In this document: positions 57,283 to 64,000 of the stretch, piece after piece
How positions within the stretch are numbered: the first letter of the stretch is position 1
Layout of the letters: each line of letters opens with the position of its first letter
Assembly (NCBI GenBank): GCA_028698335.1
Contig: JAQVDP010000017.1
Location: forward strand, 1 to 64,000
DNA from: Nevskiales bacterium
Lineage (GTDB): Bacteria; Pseudomonadota; Gammaproteobacteria; Nevskiales; Nevskiaceae
Direction: 5' to 3'
Length of the DNA: 64,000 nt
Program-made: the position numbers and the translations under genes
Notes under the pieces: model-generated
What the model saw: only the letters and a program-made list of their open reading frames with translations
What the model was told of the DNA's origin: nothing
Databases searched by the model: none

Positions 57283-57489
57283 TCATTTGCCGACGATCAC
57301 GTCCGAGGATTTGACGATGGCGGTGACGGTGTCGCCGACCTTCAGGTCGAGGTCCTCGGCCGCGTCGTTGGTGATCGACGAGGTCAGATGGATCCCGTGG
57401 CCGACGTCGATGTGCACGGTCGTCGTGACCGCGCCCTTGGTGATCTTCTCGATCTTGCCCTTGAGGGCGTTGCGTGCGCTGAGTTTCAT
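57283..57489 (-). CDS. mop: Molbindin (Mop), molybdate-binding protein
   Basis: Molbindins oligomerise and bind molybdate in the cytoplasm as a buffer or store. The 68-residue protein is a single TOBE domain (SARNALKGKIEKITKGAVTTTVHIDVG...VIVGK) with the signature SARN. ATG 57489 gives standard length. It is convergent with the di-haem gene and has its own sigma-54 promoter at 57524-57539. In nitrogen fixers such proteins help store molybdenum for cofactor synthesis. Confidence 0.93.
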   Translation of the reverse strand: MKLSARNALKGKIEKITKGAVTTTVHIDVGHGIHLTSSITNDAAEDLDLKVGDTVTAIVKSSDVIVGK

Positions 57490-57523
57490 GTTGCGAGTTC
57501 CGTTCAGGTGGGCGATGTCAGCA

Positions 57524-57539
57524 TGCGAATGCCGCGCCA
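57524..57539 (-). promoter_or_regulatory. Sigma-54 promoter of the molbindin gene
   Basis: On the minus strand TGGCGCGGCATTCGCA has GG at 57538-57537 and GC at 57526-57525 with 10-base spacing, a good -24/-12 match. The start codon of mop is 35 bases downstream. The NifA enhancer at 57648-57663 lies about 110 bases upstream. Confidence 0.72.
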
Positions 57540-57574
57540 GTTTTCGACGTCGGCGCCAGTGTGTTTCGCGTGCA

Positions 57575-57588
57575 TTGATCTGGATCAA
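57575..57588. promoter_or_regulatory. Perfect FNR/ANR box between divergent sigma-54 promoters
   Basis: TTGAT-CTGG-ATCAA matches the FNR consensus exactly and is palindromic. It is centred between the molbindin promoter (minus) and the FmdB promoter (plus). It would allow oxygen-dependent control of this divergence, in addition to NifA. Confidence 0.78.
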
Positions 57589-57605
57589 TCGATGCGGCGC
57601 TTCGG

Positions 57606-57621
57606 GGGCATCCTTCTTGCT
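57606..57621 (+). promoter_or_regulatory. Sigma-54 promoter candidate of the FmdB gene
   Basis: GGGCATCCTTCTTGCT has GG at 57607-57608 and GC at 57619-57620 with exact spacing, GGCA in the -24 element and a perfect TTGCT -12. It lies 51 bases before the FmdB start. Confidence 0.6.
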
Positions 57622-57647
57622 GCCCAGGGGGATATCGGCCTTCCCCG

Positions 57648-57663
57648 TGTCGCAATCAGGACA
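57648..57663. promoter_or_regulatory. NifA upstream activator sequence near mop and fmdB
   Basis: TGT-CGCAATCAGG-ACA is a perfect TGT-N10-ACA NifA enhancer. It ends 8 bases before the FmdB start, so it is well placed for the molbindin promoter on the minus strand and downstream of the FmdB promoter. Confidence 0.75.
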
Positions 57664-57671
57664 AACCCGTC

Positions 57672-57902
57672 ATGCCGCTCTACGACTATCGCTGCCCGCG
57701 CTGCCAGGAAGTATTCGAACTGCTGGTCAGCGCCTCGACCAAACCGCGCTGTCCGCACTGCGGGGGGCGCAAGCTTGAGCGGCTGATGTCGGCGCCGGCC
57801 GCACCGGGGCGCTCGGCGCAGATCATCAAGCAGGCGCGCCGCCGCGCGGCGCAAGAGGGCCACTTCAGCCATTACGCCCCACACGAGCGGCCGCGCCGCT
57901 GA
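57672..57902 (+). CDS. FmdB-family zinc ribbon protein
   Basis: The 76-residue protein has two CxxC pairs (CPRCQEVFE and CPHCGGR) of the FmdB regulatory zinc ribbon, then an Ala/Arg-rich tail. In other bacteria such proteins sit near formamidase, nitrile and nif genes, but their role is not clear. It begins the plus-strand stretch leading to the [2Fe-2S] ferredoxin and nifB. Confidence 0.85.
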   Translation: MPLYDYRCPRCQEVFELLVSASTKPRCPHCGGRKLERLMSAPAAPGRSAQIIKQARRRAAQEGHFSHYAPHERPRR

Positions 57903-57979
57903 CAGCGCCGGTGCGCTTACCTCGGCGCGAGCGGAACGTCGCGCCGGTCCATTCCCCTTGACGTTTTAGGGAGAGCCTC

Positions 57980-58312
57980 ATGAGCCTCGAACTTCCCCAG
58001 GTCTATCGCCATCACGCCATCTGCTGCGCACAGCAACGCCCGCCGGGCCATCCACACGGCAGCTGCGCGACATCGGGTGCGCATCCGCTGTGGGGGCGCC
58101 TGAGCGAGCAGGTGCAGTCGCGCCAGCTCGCGGATGTCGGCGTCACCGCCAGCGGCTGTCTCGGATTCTGCCAGGCCGGCCCGTTGATGGTCGTGTATCC
58201 CGAAGGCATCTGGTACCAGCCGCGCACAGCGGCGGATATCGACGAGATCGTGCAGTCGCACTTCGTCGAAGGGCTCCCGGTCGAGCGCCTGATCGTCGTT
58301 CCGCATCTGTAG
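57980..58312 (+). CDS. Thioredoxin-like [2Fe-2S] ferredoxin
   Basis: The 110-residue protein has HAICCAQQRPPGHPHGSCA and the later ASGCLGFCQAGP pair, which together form the C-X10-12-C and C-X3-C arrangement of thioredoxin-fold [2Fe-2S] ferredoxins (as in NuoE and Shethna-type). GGGAGAG lies before the ATG. It sits between the FmdB gene and nifB, and may protect nitrogenase from oxygen (Shethna-like) or donate electrons; both are inference. Confidence 0.83.
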   Translation: MSLELPQVYRHHAICCAQQRPPGHPHGSCATSGAHPLWGRLSEQVQSRQLADVGVTASGCLGFCQAGPLMVVYPEGIWYQPRTAADIDEIVQSHFVEGLPVERLIVVPHL

Positions 58313-58359
58313 CCGGACCTGCGCCCGCGGGCGTCCGGGATCGGACGGGATGTCGCAAA

Positions 58360-58375
58360 TGTCGGGAAAATCACA
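58360..58375. promoter_or_regulatory. NifA upstream activator sequence for nifB
   Basis: TGT-CGGGAAAATC-ACA is a perfect TGT-N10-ACA NifA enhancer, 45 bases upstream of the -24 element of the nifB promoter. An A-rich tract (about 58389-58418) that could bind IHF lies between them. Confidence 0.78.
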
Positions 58376-58419
58376 TCGCGACGACTATAAAAAAACAAAT
58401 AAAAACAATACATAAAAGA

Positions 58420-58435
58420 TGGCACGACCTTCGCA
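58420..58435 (+). promoter_or_regulatory. Sigma-54 promoter of the nifB operon
   Basis: TGGCACGACCTTCGCA has GG at 58421-58422 and GC at 58433-58434, exact 10-base spacing and a perfect TGGCACG -24. It lies 46 bases before the nifB ATG. Confidence 0.88.
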
Positions 58436-58480
58436 AAGCAAGACCCTGAATCCGCCTTGCACGCGTTCAGGAGTGCCGCG

Positions 58481-60067
58481 ATGTCCCTTACCCGTACGCC
58501 CGCTGCGTCTGCGTCCAGCTATATCTCGCTGGACGATCTGCTGAAGTTCGGCAAGGCCGTCACCGACAGTGGCGGCGGGGGCTGCTCCACCAGCGGCGGC
58601 GACGGCAAGGCGAGCTGCGGCTCGTCCGACGGGCCTGCCGACATGCCGCCGGAGATCTGGGAGAAGGTCAAGAACCATCCCTGCTATTCGGAGGAAGCCC
58701 ATCACCACTACGCGCGCATGCACGTGGCGGTGGCGCCGGCCTGCAACATCCAGTGCAACTACTGCAATCGCAAGTACGACTGCAGCAACGAATCGCGGCC
58801 CGGCGTGGTGTCGCAGAAGCTGACGCCGGAACAGGCGGTGAAGAAGGTCGTCGCCGTCGCCAGCGAGATTCCGCAGATGACCGTGCTCGGCATCGCCGGC
58901 CCCGGCGACTCGCTGGCGAGTCCGTCCAGGACCTTCGAGACCTTCCGGCTGCTGCAGGAGCAGGCGCCGGACATCAAGCTGTGCATGTCGACCAACGGCC
59001 TGGCGCTGCCGGACATGGTCGACGAGATCGCCAGATACAACATCGATCACGTGACGATCACGATCAACATGGTCGACCCCGAGATCGGCGAGAAGATCTA
59101 TCCGTGGATCTTCTACAGGCACAAGCGCTGGACCGGGCGCGATGCCGCGAAGATTCTCACCGAGCGTCAGCTCGAGGGACTGGAGAAGCTGACCGCGAGG
59201 GGCATCCTGACCAAGATCAACTCGGTGCTGATTCCCGGCGTCAACGACGAGCACCTGATCGAGGTCAACAGGGCGGTCAAGGCGCGTGGTGCGTTCCTGC
59301 ACAACATCATGCCGCTGATCTCCGAGGCCGAGCACGGCACCTATTACGGACTCAACGGCCAGCGCGGGCCGACCGCGCAGGAACTCAAGGCGGTACAGGA
59401 CGCCTGCTCGGGCGGTGCCAATCTGATGCGCCACTGCCGGCAGTGCCGGGCCGATGCGGTGGGCCTGCTCGGCGAGGATCGCAGCGACGAGTTCACGCTC
59501 GAAAAGATCGAGCAGATGGAGGTCGTCTACGACATCGACAAGCGGCGCGCGTACCAGGCCAGCGTCGAATCCGAACGTCAGGCGCAGCGCGCGGCCAAGG
59601 CGCATGCGCTGGCGGTGCAGTCGCCGGACGCCGCCGCGGACACCGACGCGATCAAGCTGCTGGTGGCGGTCGCCACCCAGGGTCAGGGACGCGTCAATCA
59701 GCATTTCGGACACGCCACCGAATTCCAGATCTTCGAGGTGTCGGCGGCCGCGGCGGTGTTCGTCGGCCACCGCCGCGTCGATCTCTACTGCCAGGGCGGC
59801 TACGGCGAGGACGAGCAGCTGCCGTCGATCGTCGACGCGATCAACGACTGCCACGCGGTCCTGGTCGCGAAGATCGGCGCCTGCCCGCGCGAGGAACTCG
59901 AGCGTGCCGGCATCGAGCCGGTCGATGCCTACGCCCACGATTTCATCGAACACGCGGCGCTGAGCTGGTTCGCCGACTACCGGGCGCGTGTCGCCCGCGG
60001 CGAGCTGACGCATCAGGCGCGCGGCGACGCCGCCATCCGTCAGGGCGCCTACACCGCGGCCGCCTGA
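58481..60067 (+). CDS. nifB: Radical SAM FeMo-cofactor biosynthesis protein NifB
   Basis: NifB makes NifB-cofactor, the Fe-S core with interstitial carbon that precedes FeMo-cofactor. The 528-residue protein has the radical SAM motif ACNIQCNYC (C-X3-C-X2-C), extra cysteines for auxiliary clusters and the AGPGDSLAS region. A C-terminal NifX-like domain ([29 protein letters not shown]) completes it. ATG 58481 has AGGAG upstream; a TTG at 58457 has none. It is the first gene of a long operon. Confidence 0.95.
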   Translation: MSLTRTPAASASSYISLDDLLKFGKAVTDSGGGGCSTSGGDGKASCGSSDGPADMPPEIWEKVKNHPCYSEEAHHHYARMHVAVAPACNIQCNYCNRKYDCSNESRPGVVSQKLTPEQAVKKVVAVASEIPQMTVLGIAGPGDSLASPSRTFETFRLLQEQAPDIKLCMSTNGLALPDMVDEIARYNIDHVTITINMVDPEIGEKIYPWIFYRHKRWTGRDAAKILTERQLEGLEKLTARGILTKINSVLIPGVNDEHLIEVNRAVKARGAFLHNIMPLISEAEHGTYYGLNGQRGPTAQELKAVQDACSGGANLMRHCRQCRADAVGLLGEDRSDEFTLEKIEQMEVVYDIDKRRAYQASVESERQAQRAAKAHALAVQSPDAAADTDAIKLLVAVATQGQGRVNQHFGHATEFQIFEVSAAAAVFVGHRRVDLYCQGGYGEDEQLPSIVDAINDCHAVLVAKIGACPREELERAGIEPVDAYAHDFIEHAALSWFADYRARVARGELTHQARGDAAIRQGAYTAAA

Positions 60068-60107
60068 CCGCTTTTCGTTCCTTCCACAGCTCCACAGGAG
60101 AAGACCC

Positions 60108-60305
60108 ATGGCTCTGAAGATCATCGCCTCGATGTGCACCGGCTGCTCGGCTTGCGAGCCGGAATGCCCGAACGTCGCCATTCGCGAGAAGAACGGCACC
60201 TTCATCATCGACCCGAAGAAGTGCACCGAGTGCGAAGGGCACTTCGACGCGCCGCAATGCATCGCGGTGTGCCCGGTCGATGGCTGCATCAAGAAGGCGG
60301 CCTGA
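60108..60305 (+). CDS. fdxN: Bacterial-type 4Fe-4S ferredoxin (FdxN)
   Basis: The 65-residue ferredoxin carries two 4Fe-4S clusters, with [13 protein letters not shown] and [22 protein letters not shown]. It is the usual FdxN partner located just after nifB and supplies electrons to NifB or nitrogenase. AGGAG precedes the ATG. It lies 40 bases after nifB. Confidence 0.92.
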   Translation: MALKIIASMCTGCSACEPECPNVAIREKNGTFIIDPKKCTECEGHFDAPQCIAVCPVDGCIKKAA

Positions 60306-60328
60306 GCCGCGCGCACCGGAACCGGACC

Positions 60329-60691
60329 ATGACTGCATTTCAGGTGACGCCGGCGGCGGGCAAATTCATCGGCCGCATGATCCGCTTCGGCGGCAAGGGC
60401 GCAGCGGCGGGCTTCCGCCTGTCGGTGTCGGCCGGCGGCTGTTCGGGTCTCAACGCCGAGTTCAGTGTCGAGGCCGAGCCTCTGGCCGGGGACCAGGTCT
60501 TTGACGTCGCTGGCGTGCGCCTGTTCCTGCCGGCCGAGAGTCGGCTGCTGCTCGACGGCGTGACGATCGACTTCGTCGACACGCCGACACAGAGTGGGCT
60601 GAGCTTCGTGGATCCCAAGGCCAGCGGCTGCGGCTGCGAGTCGTCCTCGGCGAGCGCCGACACCTCGGATCTGGTTCAGATCTCGGCCTAG
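60329..60691 (+). CDS. HesB/IscA-family protein downstream of nifB
   Basis: The 120-residue A-type carrier has SVSAGGCSGLNAEFSV with the first Cys and SGCGCESSS with the last pair, so all three cysteines are kept. A C-terminal Ser-rich tail follows. It is the third such carrier in the nif island and is less similar to the two at 43385 and 43770. The ATG at 60329 is 23 bases after fdxN. Confidence 0.87.
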   Translation: MTAFQVTPAAGKFIGRMIRFGGKGAAAGFRLSVSAGGCSGLNAEFSVEAEPLAGDQVFDVAGVRLFLPAESRLLLDGVTIDFVDTPTQSGLSFVDPKASGCGCESSSASADTSDLVQISA

Positions 60692-60711
60692 GTCGAAGGT
60701 CGGATGCGGGC

Positions 60712-61263
60712 GTGAGCATGGACCTGGCCGATTTCGAGGACGCGGTTTTCGGCGGCGGTCTGCCCGAAGCCGCGCAACGGCGCCTGCAGGATGCCGGGCG
60801 CCTGCGCGGCAGCGATCCGCAGGCCGCGCTGCTTCTCCTCGAGCAGGCCCGGACACTGGCGCCGCAGCATCCGGCGACGCTGATCGCGCTGTACCGCTTC
60901 CACTTCTACGGCCACCGCCTGCGCGAGGCGCGGTCCGTCGCCGAGCGGTCGCTGGCGCTGGGCGCGCAGACCCTGGGGCTGGGCGGACATTGGCGGGACA
61001 CGCCGCCGGTGCCGATGGGCGGTGCGCGCTTCGATCCGGCGACCCGATTCTTCCTGTTCGCGCTGAAGGGCTATGCCTACCTGAGCCTGCGCATCGGCGA
61101 TACCGACGCCGCGCGTCCGGCGCTGACGCTGCTCAAGGCGCTGGACCCGGACGATCGCGTCGGCGGCGCGTTGCTTGGAGAGGTGCTGGCGCGGGCCGAA
61201 TCCGGACTCGACGACGACGCCTGCGAAGACGCGATGTGCGTGGACGGAGGCACGGTCCGGTGA
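60712..61263 (+). CDS. TPR-like nif-linked protein, copy 2
   Basis: The 183-residue protein has TPR-like helices (ALLLLEQARTLAPQHPATLIALYRFHFYGHRLREARSVAERSL). Its C-terminal half matches the paralogue at 51220: RFFLFALKGYAYLSLRIGDTDAARPAL and LDPDDRVGG. It ends with an acidic Cys-bearing tail (CEDAMC). The start is GTG 60712 or ATG 60718. It overlaps the next gene by 4 bases (GTGA). Function unknown. Confidence 0.78.
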   Translation: MSMDLADFEDAVFGGGLPEAAQRRLQDAGRLRGSDPQAALLLLEQARTLAPQHPATLIALYRFHFYGHRLREARSVAERSLALGAQTLGLGGHWRDTPPVPMGGARFDPATRFFLFALKGYAYLSLRIGDTDAARPALTLLKALDPDDRVGGALLGEVLARAESGLDDDACEDAMCVDGGTVR

Positions 61264-62066
61264 GTCTGCTCCCGTCGGCACCGGACGTGGCGGAGGCGGC
61301 CATCGCCGCCGTCGACTGGTGCGGCCGGCCGGTCGACTGCGGGCACTGCGACGCCGGAGGCGCGGCGGGCCTGCGCTGCGAGCGCGGTCGCGCCTGCGTG
61401 CACGACCGTTACGCACGGCGCATCGATCGCTACTTCAACTGGAACCCGCAGACCGCAGACCGCTGGTTGACCCATCCGTATTTCGAGGTCCGCGCGATCG
61501 CGGTGCGCCACGCCAGCGTCTTCCGCCTGCCCGAAATGATGGCGGACCCGGACGAGACCGTGCGCCTGTCGGTGGCGATGCGTCTGCCGCAGCGTCAGCT
61601 GCGCAAGCTGATGAACGACCCGCATCGCGAGGTGCGGATCCGTGTCGCCGGCCGGCTCGATCCGGATGCTTTGACGAAGATGTGCGACGACGACGATTAC
61701 TACGTGCGCCTGCAGGTGGCACGGCGCCTGCCTGTTGCGCTGCTGGCGCGGATGGCGGCCGATCCCGATCCGCAGGTGCGACGCACCGTCGCGCTGCGCC
61801 TCGATCCGGCGGCGCTCGGACGTATGGCGCAGGACGGGGAAGTGGGCGTGCGGCGCATCGTCGCCGCCCGTGCCTTGCCACCGTTGCAGCAGGCGCTCGC
61901 GGCCGATCCGGCCTGGGAAGTCCGCCGCGAGGTGGCCCTGCATGCCGGCCGGGCGCTGGCCGCCGCATTGAGCGCCGATCCGGAGCCGGAGGTCGTGGCC
62001 GCGGCGGAGCAGCGGCTGGCTGCGCTCGACGCCGGTATCGGGGCGGAGGCAGGCGGCCATGACTGA
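61260..62066 (+). CDS. LRV-type [4Fe-4S] leucine-rich variant repeat protein
   Basis: The 268-residue protein (GTG 61260) has an N-terminal Cys-rich segment (WCGRPVDCGHC, then CERGRAC), followed by about eight tandem 24-residue helical repeats (FEVRAIAVRHASVFRLPEMMADPDETVRLSVAMRLP and similar). This is the architecture of the leucine-rich variant protein with a 4Fe-4S cluster described from the Azotobacter nif region. Its function is not established. It overlaps nifZ by 8 bases. Confidence 0.85.
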   Translation: MSLLPSAPDVAEAAIAAVDWCGRPVDCGHCDAGGAAGLRCERGRACVHDRYARRIDRYFNWNPQTADRWLTHPYFEVRAIAVRHASVFRLPEMMADPDETVRLSVAMRLPQRQLRKLMNDPHREVRIRVAGRLDPDALTKMCDDDDYYVRLQVARRLPVALLARMAADPDPQVRRTVALRLDPAALGRMAQDGEVGVRRIVAARALPPLQQALAADPAWEVRREVALHAGRALAAALSADPEPEVVAAAEQRLAALDAGIGAEAGGHD

Positions 62067-62439
62067 CATCCGCCGCGACGACGACGTGGTCGAACTGGCG
62101 CTGCCGCCGCGCTACGCCATCGGCGAGCGTGTCGTCAGCCGGAGCACGGTCCGCAACGACGGGACGTTTCCGGGACGCGAGATCGGCGACGAGCTGGTGC
62201 GAAAGGGCGACGTCGGCTACGTCACGTCGATCGGCAGCTTCCTTCAGCAGTACTACATCTACGCCGTCGAATTCGTCGACCGCGGCTATCGGGTCGGGAT
62301 GCGCGCCAAGGAGTTGATGAGCCTGGACGATCTGCCGGAGGACATCCTCGCGGCGCTCGGTCCGGACAAGGTGCGGCAGCTCGATCGGATCGGGCGCGGC
62401 GCGGCGGCGGCCGATCCGTCGGGTGGAGGCGCGTCATGA
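62059..62439 (+). CDS. nifZ: Nitrogenase maturation protein NifZ, first copy
   Basis: NifZ supports formation of the second P-cluster in the MoFe protein. The 126-residue product has PPRYAIGERVVSRSTVRNDGTFPGREIGDELVRKGDVGYVTSIGSFLQQYYIYAVEFVDRGYRVGMRAKEL, typical of NifZ with the conserved GDVGYV. It overlaps the LRV gene and the next nifZ-like gene (4 bases). Confidence 0.92.
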   Translation: MTDIRRDDDVVELALPPRYAIGERVVSRSTVRNDGTFPGREIGDELVRKGDVGYVTSIGSFLQQYYIYAVEFVDRGYRVGMRAKELMSLDDLPEDILAALGPDKVRQLDRIGRGAAAADPSGGGAS

Positions 62440-62717
62440 TCGATCTGCAGGAACCGCGATTCGAGTGGGGGCAGCGCGTCAGCGCGCGTGCCGATCTCTA
62501 CAACGACGGCGGTTTCCCGGACCAGCCGCCCGACGCGCGACTGGTGCAGGCCGGCGAGCACGGCGAGATCGTGCAGGTCGGCATGCACGAGCAGAGCCGG
62601 ACGCCGCTGTATCTGGTCGAGTTCGCGGTCGGCGTGGTCGGCTGCCTCGAGGACGAACTCGAGGCGCTGTTGCCCGGGGTCTCGGAGCCGATGCCGCCGG
62701 CCGGGGCGCGCCGATGA
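62436..62717 (+). CDS. nifZ: NifZ-domain protein, second copy
   Basis: The 93-residue protein is a second NifZ domain (FEWGQRVSARADLYNDGGFPDQ, GEHGEIVQVGMHEQSRTPLYLVEFAVGVVGCLEDEL). It keeps the G-x-x-G-x-I/V strand and the V-E-F strand but is shorter and more diverged than the copy at 62059. It starts inside the stop of the first nifZ (ATGA), indicating tandem duplication. Confidence 0.85.
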   Translation: MIDLQEPRFEWGQRVSARADLYNDGGFPDQPPDARLVQAGEHGEIVQVGMHEQSRTPLYLVEFAVGVVGCLEDELEALLPGVSEPMPPAGARR

Positions 62718-63058
62718 ACGTCGCAACCGACGGCGCACCGCCGCGGCGCGATTCGGAGACGTTCGAGCGGCGCTGCATCGAACGCGCCCTGCGCGATCGC
62801 GAACGCTACCGCTACGTGCATCCGCGGCTGCAGTACGAGGACAGCGGCTGGCGGGTGCGCAGCCCCTGCTGCTCCCGCCGGATCGACGCCGAAGGCGGCG
62901 AGATCGACATCGCCCGGCTGCAGCCGGTCGACGTGCGACGCTGGCGCCTGTATGCGCGCGAGCATGCGCTGGCGTCCTGGCGGCTGGTGCAGGAGGGCGC
63001 GCTCGGCGAGCTGCTGCAGCGCCTGCGTCTCGATCCGCTGCGCGAGTTCTGGCCATGA
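62714..63058 (+). CDS. Conserved-looking nif-linked protein of unknown function
   Basis: The 114-residue protein has YVHPRLQYEDSGWRVRSPCCSRRIDAEGGEIDIARL and RRWRLYAREHALASWRL. Two adjacent Cys (SPCCSRRID) recall a short metal-binding ribbon, and the layout recalls DUF3024-type nif-linked proteins, but I cannot confirm the family. It is overlapped by nifZ (ATGA) and nifS (ATGA) on either side, so it is an integral member of the operon. Confidence 0.7.
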   Translation: MNVATDGAPPRRDSETFERRCIERALRDRERYRYVHPRLQYEDSGWRVRSPCCSRRIDAEGGEIDIARLQPVDVRRWRLYAREHALASWRLVQEGALGELLQRLRLDPLREFWP

Positions 63059-64000
63059 ACGGCGCGGCGATCTATCTGGACAACAACGCCACGACCCGGC
63101 CGGCACCGCAGGTGGTCGAGGCAGTCGCCGAGGCGATGCGGTCCTGCTGGGGCAATCCGGCGTCCGCGCATCCGGGCGGGCAGGCGGCCAAGCGCCTGAT
63201 GGCGCAGGCGCGCAGGGCGGTGGCCGGCCTGCTCGGGGCGGCGCCGACCGAGGTGCTGTTCACCAGCGGTGCGACCGAAGCCAACTGCGCGGTGCTGGAG
63301 GGTGCCCTGCGGCGCCGGTCCGCGGACGGCGACGTCGCGCCGCTGCTGATCCTCAGCGCGATCGAGCACGCGGGCATGTTGCGGGCGGCGCGGCGCCTGG
63401 CGGCCGAGGGACGCGCGCGCCTGCGGCTGCTGCCGGTGGACCCGGCCGGTCGCGTCGACCCCGACCGTGCCGGCGCGCTGATCGAGCCGGGCGCGGCGCT
63501 GGTTTCGGTGATGGCCGCCAACAACGAAACCGGGGTGCTGCAACCGGTCGCGGCGATCGCGGCGCGGGCACGCGCCGCCGGCGTCCCGATGCACGTGGAC
63601 GCTACCCAGGTCGCCGGACGCGTCCCTTTCGATTTTTCGCGGCTCGGCATCGATCTGGCCTCGGTCTCCGCGCACAAGCTGCATGGCCCCAAGGGCTGTG
63701 GCGCGCTGTTGCAGCGCAAGGGACTGAGCTGGCCGGAGCTGATTCCGGGCACGCAGGAGCGCGGGCGCCGCGGCGGCACCGAGAACCTGTTCGGGATCGC
63801 CGGGTTCGGTGTCGCCGCGGCACTTGCCGCCGTCGACCTGGAGCGGGAGCGGACGCGCATCGCCGCGCTCAGGGACCGCTTCGAGCAGGCACTCGCGGCG
63901 AGACTGCCGGTGCGGGTCTTCGGCGCCGCTGCGTCCCGTCTGCCCAACACCAGCTATCTGCGCATCGCCGACCTCGACGCCGACCTGGTGCTCAACCGTC
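63055..64000 (+). CDS. nifS: Cysteine desulfurase NifS (5' part, runs off the window)
   Basis: NifS supplies sulfur for nitrogenase Fe-S clusters. The visible 315 residues include IYLDNNATTRPAPQVV, TSGATEANCAVLE, VMAANNETGVLQPV and the PLP-lysine motif SAHKLHGPKG. The C-terminal active-site Cys lies beyond the window end. The LDNNATT form fits NifS better than IscS. It overlaps the preceding gene by 4 bases. Confidence 0.92.
   Translation, partial: MNGAAIYLDNNATTRPAPQVVEAVAEAMRSCWGNPASAHPGGQAAKRLMAQARRAVAGLLGAAPTEVLFTSGATEANCAVLEGALRRRSADGDVAPLLILSAIEHAGMLRAARRLAAEGRARLRLLPVDPAGRVDPDRAGALIEPGAALVSVMAANNETGVLQPVAAIAARARAAGVPMHVDATQVAGRVPFDFSRLGIDLASVSAHKLHGPKGCGALLQRKGLSWPELIPGTQERGRRGGTENLFGIAGFGVAAALAAVDLERERTRIAALRDRFEQALAARLPVRVFGAAASRLPNTSYLRIADLDADLVLNR

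Overview
The window is GC-rich DNA with densely packed, often overlapping genes (many ATGA or TGATG junctions), typical of a proteobacterial chromosome. The gene families and order point to a motile, nitrogen-fixing proteobacterium: the fliL-to-flhA block followed by flhF, flhG, fliA, cheY, cheZ, cheA and motCD resembles polarly flagellated Gammaproteobacteria, while the second chemotaxis cluster (STAS, cheY, cheA, cheW, transducer, cheR, cheD, cheB) also has a betaproteobacterial flavour. I lean to Gammaproteobacteria but cannot settle it by reading. No rRNA, tRNA, CRISPR array, insertion sequence or phage gene was seen.

Layout. (1) 1-15962: flagellar export, switch, regulatory, chemotaxis and motor genes on the plus strand, headed by a sigma-54 promoter at 262-277. 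(2) 16164-26259: a second complete chemotaxis module, ending in a small transducer with its own sigma-28-like promoter. (3) 26280-30134: minus-strand housekeeping genes (TetR regulator, tyrosine phosphatase, crotonase, thioesterase) and an alpha/beta hydrolase interrupted by an in-frame amber codon. (4) 30242-37146: molybdenum homeostasis, with TonB receptor-modE-LysR on the minus strand, modABC on the plus strand, and two ModE-like operators between them. (5) 37282-39755: a cation/proton antiporter and an isocitrate-dehydrogenase-family enzyme. (6) 39809-64000: a nitrogen fixation (nif) island running off the right edge: a PAS protein, nifX-nafX-DUF683-fdxB-nifS-like-two A-type carriers-nifO-like, nifV-cysE-nifW-fixABCX-ferritin-like-TPR, nifQ opposite nifA, a ModE-like protein, a Mo-box-preceded periplasmic protein plus di-haem protein, molbindin opposite an FmdB zinc ribbon, a [2Fe-2S] ferredoxin, then nifB-fdxN-hesB-TPR-LRV-nifZ-nifZ-unknown-nifS. 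The structural genes nifHDK and nifEN are not in the window.

How it works together. NifA carries the C-X11-C-X19-C-X4-C signature of the oxygen-sensitive class, so it may sense oxygen/iron itself; no nifL is present. Sigma-54 -24/-12 elements with exact GG-N10-GC spacing precede nifX, nifV, nifQ, nifA, nifB, the molbindin gene and the FmdB gene. Perfect NifA enhancers (TGT-N10-ACA) lie near nifV, nifB and the molbindin/FmdB divergence. FixABCX would supply low-potential electrons, NifV homocitrate, NifB the NifB-cofactor, NifX/NafX cofactor trafficking, and NifQ plus ModABC molybdenum.

Most interesting: a TATATA-N6-TATATA operator, matching the one between the TonB receptor and modABC, also lies upstream of a two-gene unit (signal-peptide protein plus DUF1111-type di-haem protein) between a ModE-like protein and a molbindin inside the nif island. 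This suggests a molybdenum-responsive periplasmic redox unit. The TonB receptor is a candidate outer-membrane molybdenum (or molybdophore) transporter.
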